A model generated the notes under the pieces. The model was not told the DNA's origin. It made no database searches and saw nothing but the letters and a program-made list of their open reading frames with translations. From a virus: 45,609 nucleotides of DNA. The stretch spans positions 1-45,609 of the IMG/VR virus record IMGVR_UViG_3300021960_000143. One strand, given 5' to 3'. Every line of letters starts with the position of its first letter. Position 1 is the stretch's first letter. A program made the position numbers and the translations under genes. Shown piece after piece: positions 28,057 through 36,193 of the stretch.

Positions 28057-29253
28057 TTAATTTTGTTTAATTCGTAACTTAGAGCTTTCGTGCAAGTTCA
28101 GCGGTTTGAATTTCATACCTCCAATAGTTTTAGCATCTTCATGAGTTTGTCTAGGTGCCATATCGATGTTTTTAGAAGACTTAATACTGTCTTTTATCGC
28201 ATCGGACTTGCCTTGTTCGTAAAAATGCTTAGCTATAGAGTCTGCATTCATCGCTGTATAAAGAGATTTGTGATAACCAGCCGCATCTTCTAGATTATTG
28301 TCTTTATCAAGAAACTTTCCTATAAAGTTACTAATATCACTCTGCGTTTGTTTAACATCTTTAGCGTCTTTGACTTTATATCTATAAACCTTGTCCCCAA
28401 CATTATATTCGAAACCTTCGAACGATTGGTTAAAAACATTATCTGTTTTTTCTTGGAATACTTCTTGCTGTCTTTTAGCTAACTCCTTACCTTGTTTAGA
28501 CTCTTCGTTAAATTTGTCGAAAAAATCAACAGCTTCTTTCTGCTCTTTACTAAGCTTGCTTCCGCTTTTGATATCTTCATAGTATTTGGACTTTAACCCG
28601 TCCAAGTGGTTTCTAGCCTCGGCAACTTGCTCTTTTAAGGCTAGCTTTTTTCTTTTATTTTCTTTTTCATCACCATACTCAGCGTCAAAACTAAATTGAT
28701 CTTCTAATAAAAAATCAACTTCTTCTATTGACAAGTGAGGTTTAGTAGATCTGTAGTACTCTCTCAATATAACATTGTCATCTACTTTAGAGTAGTCTTT
28801 ATTTAATGTTACGTACTCTTCAACACTTCCACCGGTATCATCCATAAAATCAACAAGCTTCTGAATATTTTCTGGTAAATCACCTCCTGTTTTTATAGCT
28901 TCTTCTATAGCTTCTTCAGCGTTTTTTACTACCTCTTCAACTGCTTCTTGTGTTTCAGCTTCCGGTTGTACTTCTTCTTGTTCTTGTGTGGGCTCGGCAT
29001 TTTCAGACTCTGCAACCACTCCTCCGTCGTTAGTGTTATCTTCTTTAACTTCATTTTCTTCCTCTTGGTTTATTGGTTTTGATAAATCTACTTTAGTGAC
29101 AGTTGGTTCTAAACTACCAAAAGAAGGTATAGAAACTTTAGTTACTTCTGGATCTGTTTGTTCAACTGTATTTTCAACTACTTCTTCTTGTTTTTCTTCA
29201 ACAGGTTTGTTTTGTATTACCTCTTCAAGTTTGTTTTCATTGTTCTCTTCCAT
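28057..29253 (-). CDS. Scaffold-like capsid assembly protein
   Basis: 398 residues. The first 130 residues are extremely acidic and disordered-looking (Glu-, Asn- and Val-rich, for example QEEVVENTVEQTDPEVTK). They are followed by helices: LLEDQFSFDAEYGDEKENKRKKLALKEQVAEARNHL and EQKEAVDFFDKFNEESKQGKELAKRQQEVFQEK. The C-terminus is basic (KPLNLHESSKLRIKQN). An acidic, helical protein with a basic tail encoded just before the capsid protein is the classic scaffold layout. Its gene begins with the 24-base leader shared with the gene after the capsid gene. No protease gene is obvious nearby. Confidence 0.7.
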   Translation of the reverse strand: MEENNENKLEEVIQNKPVEEKQEEVVENTVEQTDPEVTKVSIPSFGSLEPTVTKVDLSKPINQEEENEVKEDNTNDGGVVAESENAEPTQEQEEVQPEAETQEAVEEVVKNAEEAIEEAIKTGGDLPENIQKLVDFMDDTGGSVEEYVTLNKDYSKVDDNVILREYYRSTKPHLSIEEVDFLLEDQFSFDAEYGDEKENKRKKLALKEQVAEARNHLDGLKSKYYEDIKSGSKLSKEQKEAVDFFDKFNEESKQGKELAKRQQEVFQEKTDNVFNQSFEGFEYNVGDKVYRYKVKDAKDVKQTQSDISNFIGKFLDKDNNLEDAAGYHKSLYTAMNADSIAKHFYEQGKSDAIKDSIKSSKNIDMAPRQTHEDAKTIGGMKFKPLNLHESSKLRIKQN

Positions 29254-29254
29254 A

Positions 29255-29278
29255 ATATAATATAATAATAATTAATAA
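29255..29278 (-). repeat. 24-bp leader repeat, copy 2 (before scaffold gene)
   Basis: Identical over 24 bases to 26483-26506, again one base from the ATG. The whole gap between the oxygenase stop and the scaffold start is 28 bases, so the repeat nearly fills it. Two copies in the same relation to two start codons argue for function rather than chance A/T richness. Confidence 0.75.
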
Positions 29279-29281
29279 TTG

Positions 29282-30007
29282 CTAGGCCCCAAAAATATCT
29301 CCAATAATACCTTTTATGATACCAGTGTAATGCCTATATCTTAGCCTTCTAAATCTTTTTTCTTTTAAGTAATCTTCATCTCTTCGGTAGACTTTAGTTA
29401 CAGCTACAGTGTAACCTATGTTTTCTGTAGCGTGCCAAGTCCAAGGTGGTATATATAATATATCACCTGGTTCCATCTCTATCCTGTAAATATCTTTGTC
29501 AGCGCTTTTAGGTAATCTAAAAAAGTTTTCTTTGCTGAAGTTTGAATATTGACCCCATGCTCCGTTTAATTTTAAATGCTCATATTCCATTAAGTAAACT
29601 ATCTTTTTACCTACTATTTGGTGTAACACAAAATCATCTTCTATATGTATGTGAGCTCCTGACTTGGTGTTTTTACCTACAAACAACAAGTGCTCTTCAG
29701 GTTCACCAGGACAAGCGTCTGGGTTTATTAAATCTTCTAATATACTAGGGTCAACGTTGGTTTCGCTTAATGGGCAATCAGGTAGATATTCGTTCTCGTA
29801 AAGATTGTCTAAAAAGTCATTAAAGTTAACCGTCCACTTCTCGCACTTAGATACCTGCATATCTAACTCAGAATCATACCTTTCTATATCAACAACTGCA
29901 TTTTGAAACCGTTCTTTTAAATACCACTCGTTAGACCACTTGTCTACAGCTGGCATGTTTTTTGCCCCACCTTTATGAAAGTAGGGTTCTTTTAAATTAT
30001 ATTTCAT
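29282..30007 (-). CDS. JmjC/cupin-8-like Fe(II)/2-oxoglutarate oxygenase
   Basis: 241 residues. Residues 119-140 (AHIHIEDDFVLHQIVGKKIVYL) contain a His-x-Glu pair (H121, E123) followed by the QIxGxK phrase typical of JmjC or factor-inhibiting-HIF-like enzymes. The distal ligand is H192 in EPGDILYIPPWTWHATEN (179-196). Together these give the HxD/E...H iron-binding triad; the strand after it carries K205, a possible 2-oxoglutarate contact. Such enzymes use Fe(II), oxygen and 2-oxoglutarate, usually to hydroxylate protein side chains. The gene is six bases after portal and just before scaffold, inside the head operon, so a virion protein is a plausible substrate. Exact substrate unknown. Confidence 0.8.
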   Translation of the reverse strand: MKYNLKEPYFHKGGAKNMPAVDKWSNEWYLKERFQNAVVDIERYDSELDMQVSKCEKWTVNFNDFLDNLYENEYLPDCPLSETNVDPSILEDLINPDACPGEPEEHLLFVGKNTKSGAHIHIEDDFVLHQIVGKKIVYLMEYEHLKLNGAWGQYSNFSKENFFRLPKSADKDIYRIEMEPGDILYIPPWTWHATENIGYTVAVTKVYRRDEDYLKEKRFRRLRYRHYTGIIKGIIGDIFGA

Positions 30008-30013
30008 TTAATT

Positions 30014-32437
30014 TTATTTTGGGTCAAAAGTCCCCAAACCAAATTGACCATTAAGTATGTCGTTTCCTGCCGACTCAAACTTCTGGGGTGGTAAATCGTT
30101 TTTTCTTTGATCTATCATTTTGCTTTGCTGTGTAGCTTGAATTTTTGTTCTCTCGTCTTTACGATCTTCTTTATTATTCTCTCTACCCTTGATAATCTCA
30201 GTCTCCATCTGTTTTAATCTCATGTTTATTTGAAACTCATGATCCATTAAAGCTTTTTTAACTTCAGCTTCTTTCATCATTTTAGCCATACTCATTTCGG
30301 CTTTCATTTGCTCCATTGATTGTTCAGACTGTATTTTTTGTTGTAATTTTTGCGCTTCTAATTGAGCTGCTTGAGCTTGTGTTTGTCTCTGCTGTTCTCC
30401 TTGCTGCTCTATTTGCAATGCTTGTTGCTCTTCTTCCCTTTTTTGTTTTTGAACTCTTCTTGTTTTTAAAACCCTATTAGCAAGTTTTAAATTCTTTATC
30501 TCCCTAACGTCAATAGCATCATCAAGCTCTATACTTTGTTGTGCTATAGCTTGTTGAATGTTATTTTCTAATAATTGTTTTTCCTCGTCGTCAGGTGTTA
30601 GTTCTATAAATATACCAAAGTCATAAAGATGTAAATTACTCAACTCGTGTAACACCGCAACATTATGAGCTCCTATTTGCTGTATAAAAGCATCTTTAGT
30701 CGGTGAGTACTCTATAATGTCAGATATTCTAAGCGATAAAGCCTCAGCAATCTCAGTCGTTAAAAACAAGTTAGCTTCCATTATATGCCTAGTTGCTGTA
30801 TTTGAGTTAGCTGCCGCTAACTTTTGAACCCCAACTAAAGCTTTAGCGTCTGGTGTTGAACCGTCTCTTGATTCATTTAAACCGGTTACATCTCTTATCA
30901 TTTGTAGATAATAATTGTAATTACCAATAAGAGCTTGCATTTTGTTTCCACCAGAACCAGTTTGTATTTCCTGTATTGGCATTTTAGCAGGGTTCATACT
31001 ACCATCAGAAGTAAACGACCTACCAATAACACTACCAGTTTGGAAGAACATATTTAGAGCTTCTTGAGGATTGTAATTCGTGCCGTTACCTAAGTCTATT
31101 TCAGCAAGTCCATCTGCGTCTAGATACACACCATCAGGAACTACCTTAGCTAATACTTGCTGTATTTTTAAATGTGTTAACTGTATCATGTCAGCAAAGC
31201 CAGTTATTCTGCTAACTAAAGACTCAACTCTACCCTCATACATTTTAGGTGCAACAATACTGTAGTTCATTTTAACTTTAGTAAAATCACTTTTTGGCCT
31301 AAGAAGGTTTTTTGCTTGTTCCCATTTTAATAGTTTGTTAGAACCTATTATCATAGCGCCCTCATAAACAACCTCTATAGCTCTACTAACCTTCTTAAAA
31401 TCTTTTTGTTTTTCTTCAGGTGGGTCAAACTTGTCTGTTTTTTTGATTGGCCTTTCGCCACCACTTGGCATTTCCTTGACCTTGTAAACTTCATTCATGT
31501 AAGTCTTGTAGTTAAAATACAAAACTTCTAAACAGTTGTCATCAGCATCAGAGTTGGATCTATTGTTGTTACCGTAGCTTGTTCTAGTGTCTTTTTTAGA
31601 AACATAATCCTCTAGGTCCTCGTTTGTCAAGAAAGGAAACTCTTTCACTATCTCGTTTATAGGTAGTTTTTTAACCTCACCTATATAGTATAGATCATCA
31701 AAATAAGGTGATTCGGTTCTAGAATAAACTAAGTTAGCTGGATCAACATACTCAACTTTAGCACCTTCAGAAGTGTTAAACGTTGTTTTGTTAGCGCCAA
31801 TACCAAGTATAACTATATCTTGTAAAGTTCTCTTTCTAATTAAATCATACCTACTACCATCAAGCAGCGTGTTAACCGCTTCTTCTTCTGCAATTTCAAC
31901 GTTTTGTTTGTATGTTAACTGCATGTGTAACTCTAACTCTTCTCCACTGTTGGGTATGTCTGCTGGATCATTTACTAGCATCGTCATACCAAACATTTCT
32001 TCGGCTTGATCATTTATAGCACTAAGCTTCATATCCGCTAACAACTCTTCCATATAGTTAGTTCTTTTCTGAACTCCGTAAGGATCTCTAGAGTATGCTT
32101 TTATATCATAATGTCTATCAGCCATACCATTAACAACTATATCAACAAACTTAGGTATAATAGGAACAGGTTTCCAATCTAAGTTAAGATAAGACAAATC
32201 ACCATTTATAGATAACTCGTCTTTGTATTTTTGTACAGATTGTTCGCCTCTAGCATATAACCTGCGGTTATGGTATATTTCTCTGTTATGATTTAATCTT
32301 TTGTCCAAATGAGTCGTGCTACCGAACCATTCACTTTCTATAGCTTGGCCAATTTTCAAACCATAGTCGTAGCTATTTTTTTCAATATCACTAACTACTT
32401 GACTAGGAAATCCATTATGTACACCTGATTTAGCCAT
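30014..32437 (-). CDS. Portal protein
   Basis: 807 residues, close to the length of crAss-like portals. The fold region includes NHNREIYHNRRLYARGEQSVQKYK, YLNLDWKPVPIIPKFVDIVVNGM and a stem/crown segment LIGNYNYYLQMIRDVTGLNESRDGSTPDAKALVG. The last part of the sequence before this (RVESLVSRITGFADMIQLTHLKIQQV) is long-helical, as in portals. The C-terminal 150 residues are a Gln/Glu/Lys-rich coiled coil (about 660-780). It would form the dodecameric DNA channel at the capsid vertex. The gene starts two bases after terL and ends six bases before the oxygenase. Confidence 0.88.
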   Translation of the reverse strand: MAKSGVHNGFPSQVVSDIEKNSYDYGLKIGQAIESEWFGSTTHLDKRLNHNREIYHNRRLYARGEQSVQKYKDELSINGDLSYLNLDWKPVPIIPKFVDIVVNGMADRHYDIKAYSRDPYGVQKRTNYMEELLADMKLSAINDQAEEMFGMTMLVNDPADIPNSGEELELHMQLTYKQNVEIAEEEAVNTLLDGSRYDLIRKRTLQDIVILGIGANKTTFNTSEGAKVEYVDPANLVYSRTESPYFDDLYYIGEVKKLPINEIVKEFPFLTNEDLEDYVSKKDTRTSYGNNNRSNSDADDNCLEVLYFNYKTYMNEVYKVKEMPSGGERPIKKTDKFDPPEEKQKDFKKVSRAIEVVYEGAMIIGSNKLLKWEQAKNLLRPKSDFTKVKMNYSIVAPKMYEGRVESLVSRITGFADMIQLTHLKIQQVLAKVVPDGVYLDADGLAEIDLGNGTNYNPQEALNMFFQTGSVIGRSFTSDGSMNPAKMPIQEIQTGSGGNKMQALIGNYNYYLQMIRDVTGLNESRDGSTPDAKALVGVQKLAAANSNTATRHIMEANLFLTTEIAEALSLRISDIIEYSPTKDAFIQQIGAHNVAVLHELSNLHLYDFGIFIELTPDDEEKQLLENNIQQAIAQQSIELDDAIDVREIKNLKLANRVLKTRRVQKQKREEEQQALQIEQQGEQQRQTQAQAAQLEAQKLQQKIQSEQSMEQMKAEMSMAKMMKEAEVKKALMDHEFQINMRLKQMETEIIKGRENNKEDRKDERTKIQATQQSKMIDQRKNDLPPQKFESAGNDILNGQFGLGTFDPK

Positions 32438-32439
32438 AT

Positions 32440-34659
32440 TTATTGTTTAATTATTGTTGAGTTTAAACCCTTGTTATTATATTTTGTAAAACCAAAATTA
32501 GTAGGTTGTCTTTCTATCTTTTGGTTGGGCGCGTATAAGTTTCTATTGTTAGCCATTATAGCTAAACCAGAACTTATAGACGCATCATGCTTTGTTCTTT
32601 TATTTATATCAAACTTACTCCAATCGTTTAATGTTTCATTAAAATATATATTACCATAGTTTCCATCACTAATATGTCCTACGTGATTTTGTATATACAT
32701 TTCAATTGCCGCTGCGTGTGCTTGTTTTATATCTTCACTGGTATTTGGTATACCACCAACTTCTTTTTCTGCAACAGATAATTTGTTCCAAACCTTATCA
32801 GGTCTATTCATACTAAACCCTCTATATCCTCTACGTCTCAGGTAATACAAGAGACGGGGTTTATTGTTCTCTGCGAGTATAGGCATCCCGTAAAATACTA
32901 AAGCCATTAGAACGTCCTCAAAGAACATCTCGGCGGTTGATGGTCTTGATAAGTATTCTAAAAAGAATTCATTAGCGGGAGCATCTTCCATGCTAAACTT
33001 GGTTAAGCCGTGTAAAGCTCCTTTCGACCCAACTCCATCTACCGTACCTGATATATCGTAACTATCACAACCAAAACTACCCATGTGCTCATTACCAGGA
33101 TATTTAATACCGTTTTTTAAAACCACTCTGTTTTGAATATGTTGTGGTGGAACCCAACTAACTTTAAATCTACCGTTAGTATCTGGGTAAAACAAAACTT
33201 GAGTGTCCTTTATACCGCTAGCCCACTGAAAGTTTCCTTGTGTTATACCTATTGACCTACCAAGCTCTTCGTTGTAATCTATCTGCTCGTATATTTTAAC
33301 TAAGTTAAATATACTATTCTTAGTTTCATCTCTAAATGCATGCTCAGTTGTTCTTGGAAACTGACGGTAAAATTCATTTAAAGCGTCTTGATCATCTTTT
33401 AAACCATCTACTTCGTTTTGCCAATTGTCTACTACGCCTATGTCTATTAATTCACCGTCTGGGGCGAACACGTCGATATCAGGAGTAGTGAAAACTGGAA
33501 TTCCGTGCTCATCAATAAATCCTTCGTAGTTCCATTCCATTGGGATAAACAAAGAGTATAAGCCAGACTTTGTCTGACCATTTCTATTTCTTTTAGTGAC
33601 ATCTGATGCATTGTATAATTTTTTAAAGTTATCACCTCCTTTATCTAAAGCATTTGATGTTGATCCCATCATACACTTACCTATAATTCTACTACCTAAT
33701 CTTAAACATGTTTTTGTAACACGCCAGTTATTTAATATATTATCAGGTCTTTCCCATTTACCACTCTCATCGTGAACTAGCAGAGCTAGTTTTTCACCAT
33801 CATAACTATTGTCTCCAGTATTTTTCCAGTCAATCGTTGTGTCTAACCCTTCTAATTCTTCTAAACCATCTGTAGCGGCCATCTTTTTCCTTGTAAACTT
33901 ACTAGCAGGTACTCTATAAGCAAGTTCTGATTTAGGACGATCCATACCATCTTGAATAGGTTTGAAGAAAAACGGATAGTTTATTGATATCGGTACCACT
34001 TTGTCGGTAAACATTTTCTTAGCATCAGAGCCTGTTTTAGATAGTATACCATATCTACTATCACTCGATATAGTAGCTAAGTTAACTGTTTCTGCAGATG
34101 ACATGAAAGAAAACCCTGATCTTCTGTTCTTTAGGTAACACATACCATAACATCTTTTATCTGCTTTACAAGCTTCCCAGAATATAAAGAACAATCTGTT
34201 TGCTTCTCTAAAATCTGGTGCGCCTACATCTATCTTACTCCATTGCAAGTACATATAGTGAGTTCCAGTTATGTATGTTGGTTTGTCATTGTTGATAAAC
34301 CAAAAACCTTCTTCTCTTCTTTTGAACTGCTCGTCTATGTAATCGTACCAATCGTCTTTCTTTTCATCTGGGTGGTTACGCCAATCAAATATGTTTTTTA
34401 TGCGCTGTAGCTCTTTAGAGTACTCCTCTTTAACCCATTTGTTTTTTTTATGCTTATATATAGACTTAGGTTCTTTTGGCAAAGCTATGCTTAAACCTTG
34501 TATTTCTAAAACCTCTCCTATTTGACCTGATCTTGATATAACTACAACATCGTGATCTTTGTCATAACCATACTTCCATTTTTTAGCTTTATTCAGCCTA
34601 CTTATAGTTGTTTTTTTTATAGGTTCTATTACGCGGTACAAAGTTTGATCATACTTCAT
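32440..34659 (-). CDS. terL: Terminase large subunit (packaging ATPase/nuclease)
   Basis: 739 residues with a complete motor layout. Walker A-like KNRRSGFS is at 177-184, Walker B LALLVHDE at 291-298 and the coupling motif GSTSN at 332-336. The RNase H-like nuclease domain begins with FGCDSYDISGTVDG (529-542, D532 and neighbours), then FFEDVLMA (579-586), then KHDASISSGLAI (690-701, D692). It cuts and pumps DNA into the prohead through the portal. Its ATG overlaps the stop of the preceding 91-residue gene by four bases (ATGA), linking it to a candidate small subunit. This is the most secure functional call in the window. Confidence 0.95.
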   Translation of the reverse strand: MKYDQTLYRVIEPIKKTTISRLNKAKKWKYGYDKDHDVVVISRSGQIGEVLEIQGLSIALPKEPKSIYKHKKNKWVKEEYSKELQRIKNIFDWRNHPDEKKDDWYDYIDEQFKRREEGFWFINNDKPTYITGTHYMYLQWSKIDVGAPDFREANRLFFIFWEACKADKRCYGMCYLKNRRSGFSFMSSAETVNLATISSDSRYGILSKTGSDAKKMFTDKVVPISINYPFFFKPIQDGMDRPKSELAYRVPASKFTRKKMAATDGLEELEGLDTTIDWKNTGDNSYDGEKLALLVHDESGKWERPDNILNNWRVTKTCLRLGSRIIGKCMMGSTSNALDKGGDNFKKLYNASDVTKRNRNGQTKSGLYSLFIPMEWNYEGFIDEHGIPVFTTPDIDVFAPDGELIDIGVVDNWQNEVDGLKDDQDALNEFYRQFPRTTEHAFRDETKNSIFNLVKIYEQIDYNEELGRSIGITQGNFQWASGIKDTQVLFYPDTNGRFKVSWVPPQHIQNRVVLKNGIKYPGNEHMGSFGCDSYDISGTVDGVGSKGALHGLTKFSMEDAPANEFFLEYLSRPSTAEMFFEDVLMALVFYGMPILAENNKPRLLYYLRRRGYRGFSMNRPDKVWNKLSVAEKEVGGIPNTSEDIKQAHAAAIEMYIQNHVGHISDGNYGNIYFNETLNDWSKFDINKRTKHDASISSGLAIMANNRNLYAPNQKIERQPTNFGFTKYNNKGLNSTIIKQ

Positions 34660-34931
34660 TTTGATCTATTTTCTGCAAAACCTTTAAAAACTTTGGCTTT
34701 TTTATCTTCAACATCTTTACCTTCGAGTATATTTTCTTCTTCCTGGATTCTATTGAGTATTTCAAAAGCATCAAATATAGCGAGTTTTTTAGTGGCGGCA
34801 GCGTTCTTAAGTCTGTCTGCTGTAATATCATCTCCACTATCAACAATAGCTTCTTTCGCGACTTTAATAAGTTCTTCAACGGCTTTGTGTCCAGCTTGGA
34901 TTATACTCTTCTTCGTTTCCTTGATATTCAT
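34656..34931 (-). CDS. Candidate small terminase subunit, 91 aa
   Basis: With the start MNIKETKKS (ATG at 34931) the protein has 91 residues and is almost wholly helical (IIQAGHKAVEELIKVAKEAI, RLKNAAATKKLAIFDAFEILNRIQEEE) with a charged tail. It ends in an ATGA overlap with terL, the usual place for terS. It overlaps the preceding gene by 56 bases in another frame; an upstream ATG at 34979 would make the overlap longer and was not chosen. It is shorter than typical small subunits and shows no clear DNA-binding helix-turn-helix, so the call rests mainly on position. Confidence 0.5.
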   Translation of the reverse strand: MNIKETKKSIIQAGHKAVEELIKVAKEAIVDSGDDITADRLKNAAATKKLAIFDAFEILNRIQEEENILEGKDVEDKKAKVFKGFAENRSK

Positions 34932-35466
34932 ATTTAATTGTAATAAAGTGTGATAAAACCCTATATAACCTCTCTCCATCAACAACAAATTCAAATTTTG
35001 AACCTGGTTTGAATCCTACTAAATCACCTACGTTAACAGTTCCATCGGCATATTTAACTATACCCTTTAAGTTTTCTTCTGTTTCTATATTGAATTTATC
35101 TTTAGTTTTAAGAGGTTTGACAAAGCAGTACCCATCTGGGCACAACCATTCGTCTTTCTTTTTATATAGGAATATTTGTTCCGGTGTTATAAAGTATGTT
35201 TTTTCATCAAAAAAACTTCTACTATTTTTTTCTACACCTTGTATATTGTGCCATCTTCTAAAAACGTTGTGGTGTACGACTACCGTGTCGCCTGGCTCTA
35301 TATCTGTACGCCCAACAAAAGGAACTGAAACTACCGTTGCTTGCCTGTTTACATACAGATGATTACTTATTTCAGAGTTTAAAATTAAGTTTTTTTCACC
35401 AACTTTTTTAGTATTATTGTATCTTTCCCCCTTAGGAGTTACAATAAAATCATGTACACTATGCAC
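34876..35466 (-). CDS. Tandem GroES-like (Cpn10-fold) protein, 196 aa
   Basis: 196 residues from a GTG at 35466 that overlaps the previous stop (TAGTG). Two successive segments follow the GroES pattern of a loop, a strand, a GD turn and a closing hydrophobic strand. In segment 1 (about 7-102), ATVVSVPFVG and IEPGDTVVVHHNVFR are followed by YFITPEQIFLYK. In segment 2 (about 113-180), YCFVKPL, LKGIVKYADG and VNVGDLVGFKPGS are followed by RLYRVLSHFITIKYE. This corresponds to GroES xGxVxxVG...VxxGDxV...ILxI. Neither half has a clear IVL-type chaperonin-binding tripeptide. It may be a divergent co-chaperonin or a virion-assembly protein using the same fold; its place before terS/terL favours a packaging or head role. 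Confidence 0.5.
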   Translation of the reverse strand: MHSVHDFIVTPKGERYNNTKKVGEKNLILNSEISNHLYVNRQATVVSVPFVGRTDIEPGDTVVVHHNVFRRWHNIQGVEKNSRSFFDEKTYFITPEQIFLYKKKDEWLCPDGYCFVKPLKTKDKFNIETEENLKGIVKYADGTVNVGDLVGFKPGSKFEFVVDGERLYRVLSHFITIKYEYQGNEEEYNPSWTQSR

Positions 35467-35687
35467 TAGTATTGAAGATTATATTCTACGGATATAGCCA
35501 TGTTTTTATTAAAATCTTTCCAAGGTAAAACATCTTTACCTTTTTTAATATAAACTGAAAACTTGTCTTCTTCCTCTATAATATCGCAAATAGTATGACC
35601 ACCATACACTTCTTGCCCCACGGCATAGTGCATAGCGTCATTCTTATAATCCTTACCTATGGTGATCTTTCTAATTAACTTGCTCAT
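35466..35687 (-). CDS. Small conserved-type protein, 73 aa, function unknown
   Basis: The preferred start is the ATG at 35687 (MSKLIRKITIG); the GTG one codon earlier is less likely. The 73 residues have a mixed alpha/beta pattern with GKDYKNDAMHYAVGQEVYGG and a WKDFN segment ending in beta strands. I have a memory of similar KITIGxDYKNAMHY proteins in other marine phages but no known function. It overlaps the preceding coiled-coil gene by 17 bases and the following GTG start by one base (TAGTG). It is part of the tightly packed run leading into terL. Confidence 0.6.
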   Translation of the reverse strand: MSKLIRKITIGKDYKNDAMHYAVGQEVYGGHTICDIIEEEDKFSVYIKKGKDVLPWKDFNKNMAISVEYNLQY

Positions 35688-35934
35688 CACCTAGTATTGT
35701 ACCGTCTTGAATTCTTATGTTGTTAGTACCGTACTCTTCTTGAAAAGTTGATTGTAACTGTATTAACTGTGTATCTATTCCTTCTAACTGTCTTAATAGA
35801 CCAAACTTCTGAGCTTCCAAATTACCGATACTCATGTTTACTTTGTTAGATGTTGTAATTAGGTTTTGCAACGAGCTTAAATGCTCGTTACTTATTTTTG
35901 TTACCTTTTTTTGTTTTGTTTTTGTTTTTGCCAT
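35671..35934 (-). CDS. Small coiled-coil protein, 87 aa
   Basis: 87 residues. A basic N-terminus (KTKTKQKKVTK) is followed by a long helix with heptad-type spacing (HLSSLQNLITTSNKVNMSIGNLEAQKFGLLRQLEGIDTQLIQLQSTFQEEYG, 18-69) and a short tail, INIQDG-like (NNIRIQDGTIL). No catalytic signature is visible. The shape suits a small oligomeric assembly factor. The gene starts a new block: its 31-base leader is pure A/T-rich sequence and carries a weaker copy of the candidate promoter motif. Confidence 0.6.
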   Translation of the reverse strand: MAKTKTKQKKVTKISNEHLSSLQNLITTSNKVNMSIGNLEAQKFGLLRQLEGIDTQLIQLQSTFQEEYGTNNIRIQDGTILGDEQVN

Positions 35935-35944
35935 TTTTTTTATT

Positions 35945-35967
35945 TAATTTAATTATTAATTTACACT
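35945..35967 (-). promoter_or_regulatory. Weak candidate promoter before the coiled-coil gene
   Basis: On the minus strand the site begins AGTGTAAATTAATAATTA, about 33 bases before the ATG at 35934, and partly overlaps the end of the preceding gene. It shares AGTG(T)AA and the A/T tract with the better sites but lacks a clean TATATA. Confidence 0.25.
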
Positions 35968-36193
35968 ACCATTTATTAAATATACTATTAGAGTTTATTT
36001 TTTTTAAAATCTCAGAATGTGTATATTCTTTATATTTTTTTAGAAAACCTGGTCTACGTCCTCTATAAGAAAGCAGACATTTAGTACCAGATTTGTTCTT
36101 ACGCAAACCGCTTGGTTTGGTAGATATTTCGCTAAAGTCCACAGTATCTATATCACTTGTATTTATTATTATGTAATATTTAGGTTTATTCAT
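35966..36193 (-). CDS. Small basic hypothetical protein, 75 aa
   Basis: 75 residues, lysine-rich, beginning with a hydrophobic strand (KPKYYIIINTSDIDTVDFSEI) and a basic middle (GLRKNKSGTKCLLSYRGRRPGFLKKYKEY), ending in a short helix. The phrase FSEI...T...SGLRKNKSGTK suggests a small alpha/beta fold, but I recognise no family. Its ATG shares one base with the stop of the lectin-like gene (TAATG at 36193), which supports it being a real gene. Confidence 0.55.
   Translation of the reverse strand: MNKPKYYIIINTSDIDTVDFSEISTKPSGLRKNKSGTKCLLSYRGRRPGFLKKYKEYTHSEILKKINSNSIFNKW

Noticed and set aside
34932-34994. Upstream starts (TTG 34994, ATG 34979) for the candidate small terminase
   Set aside because: They lengthen the overlap with the tandem GroES-like gene and add residues unlike the helical body.
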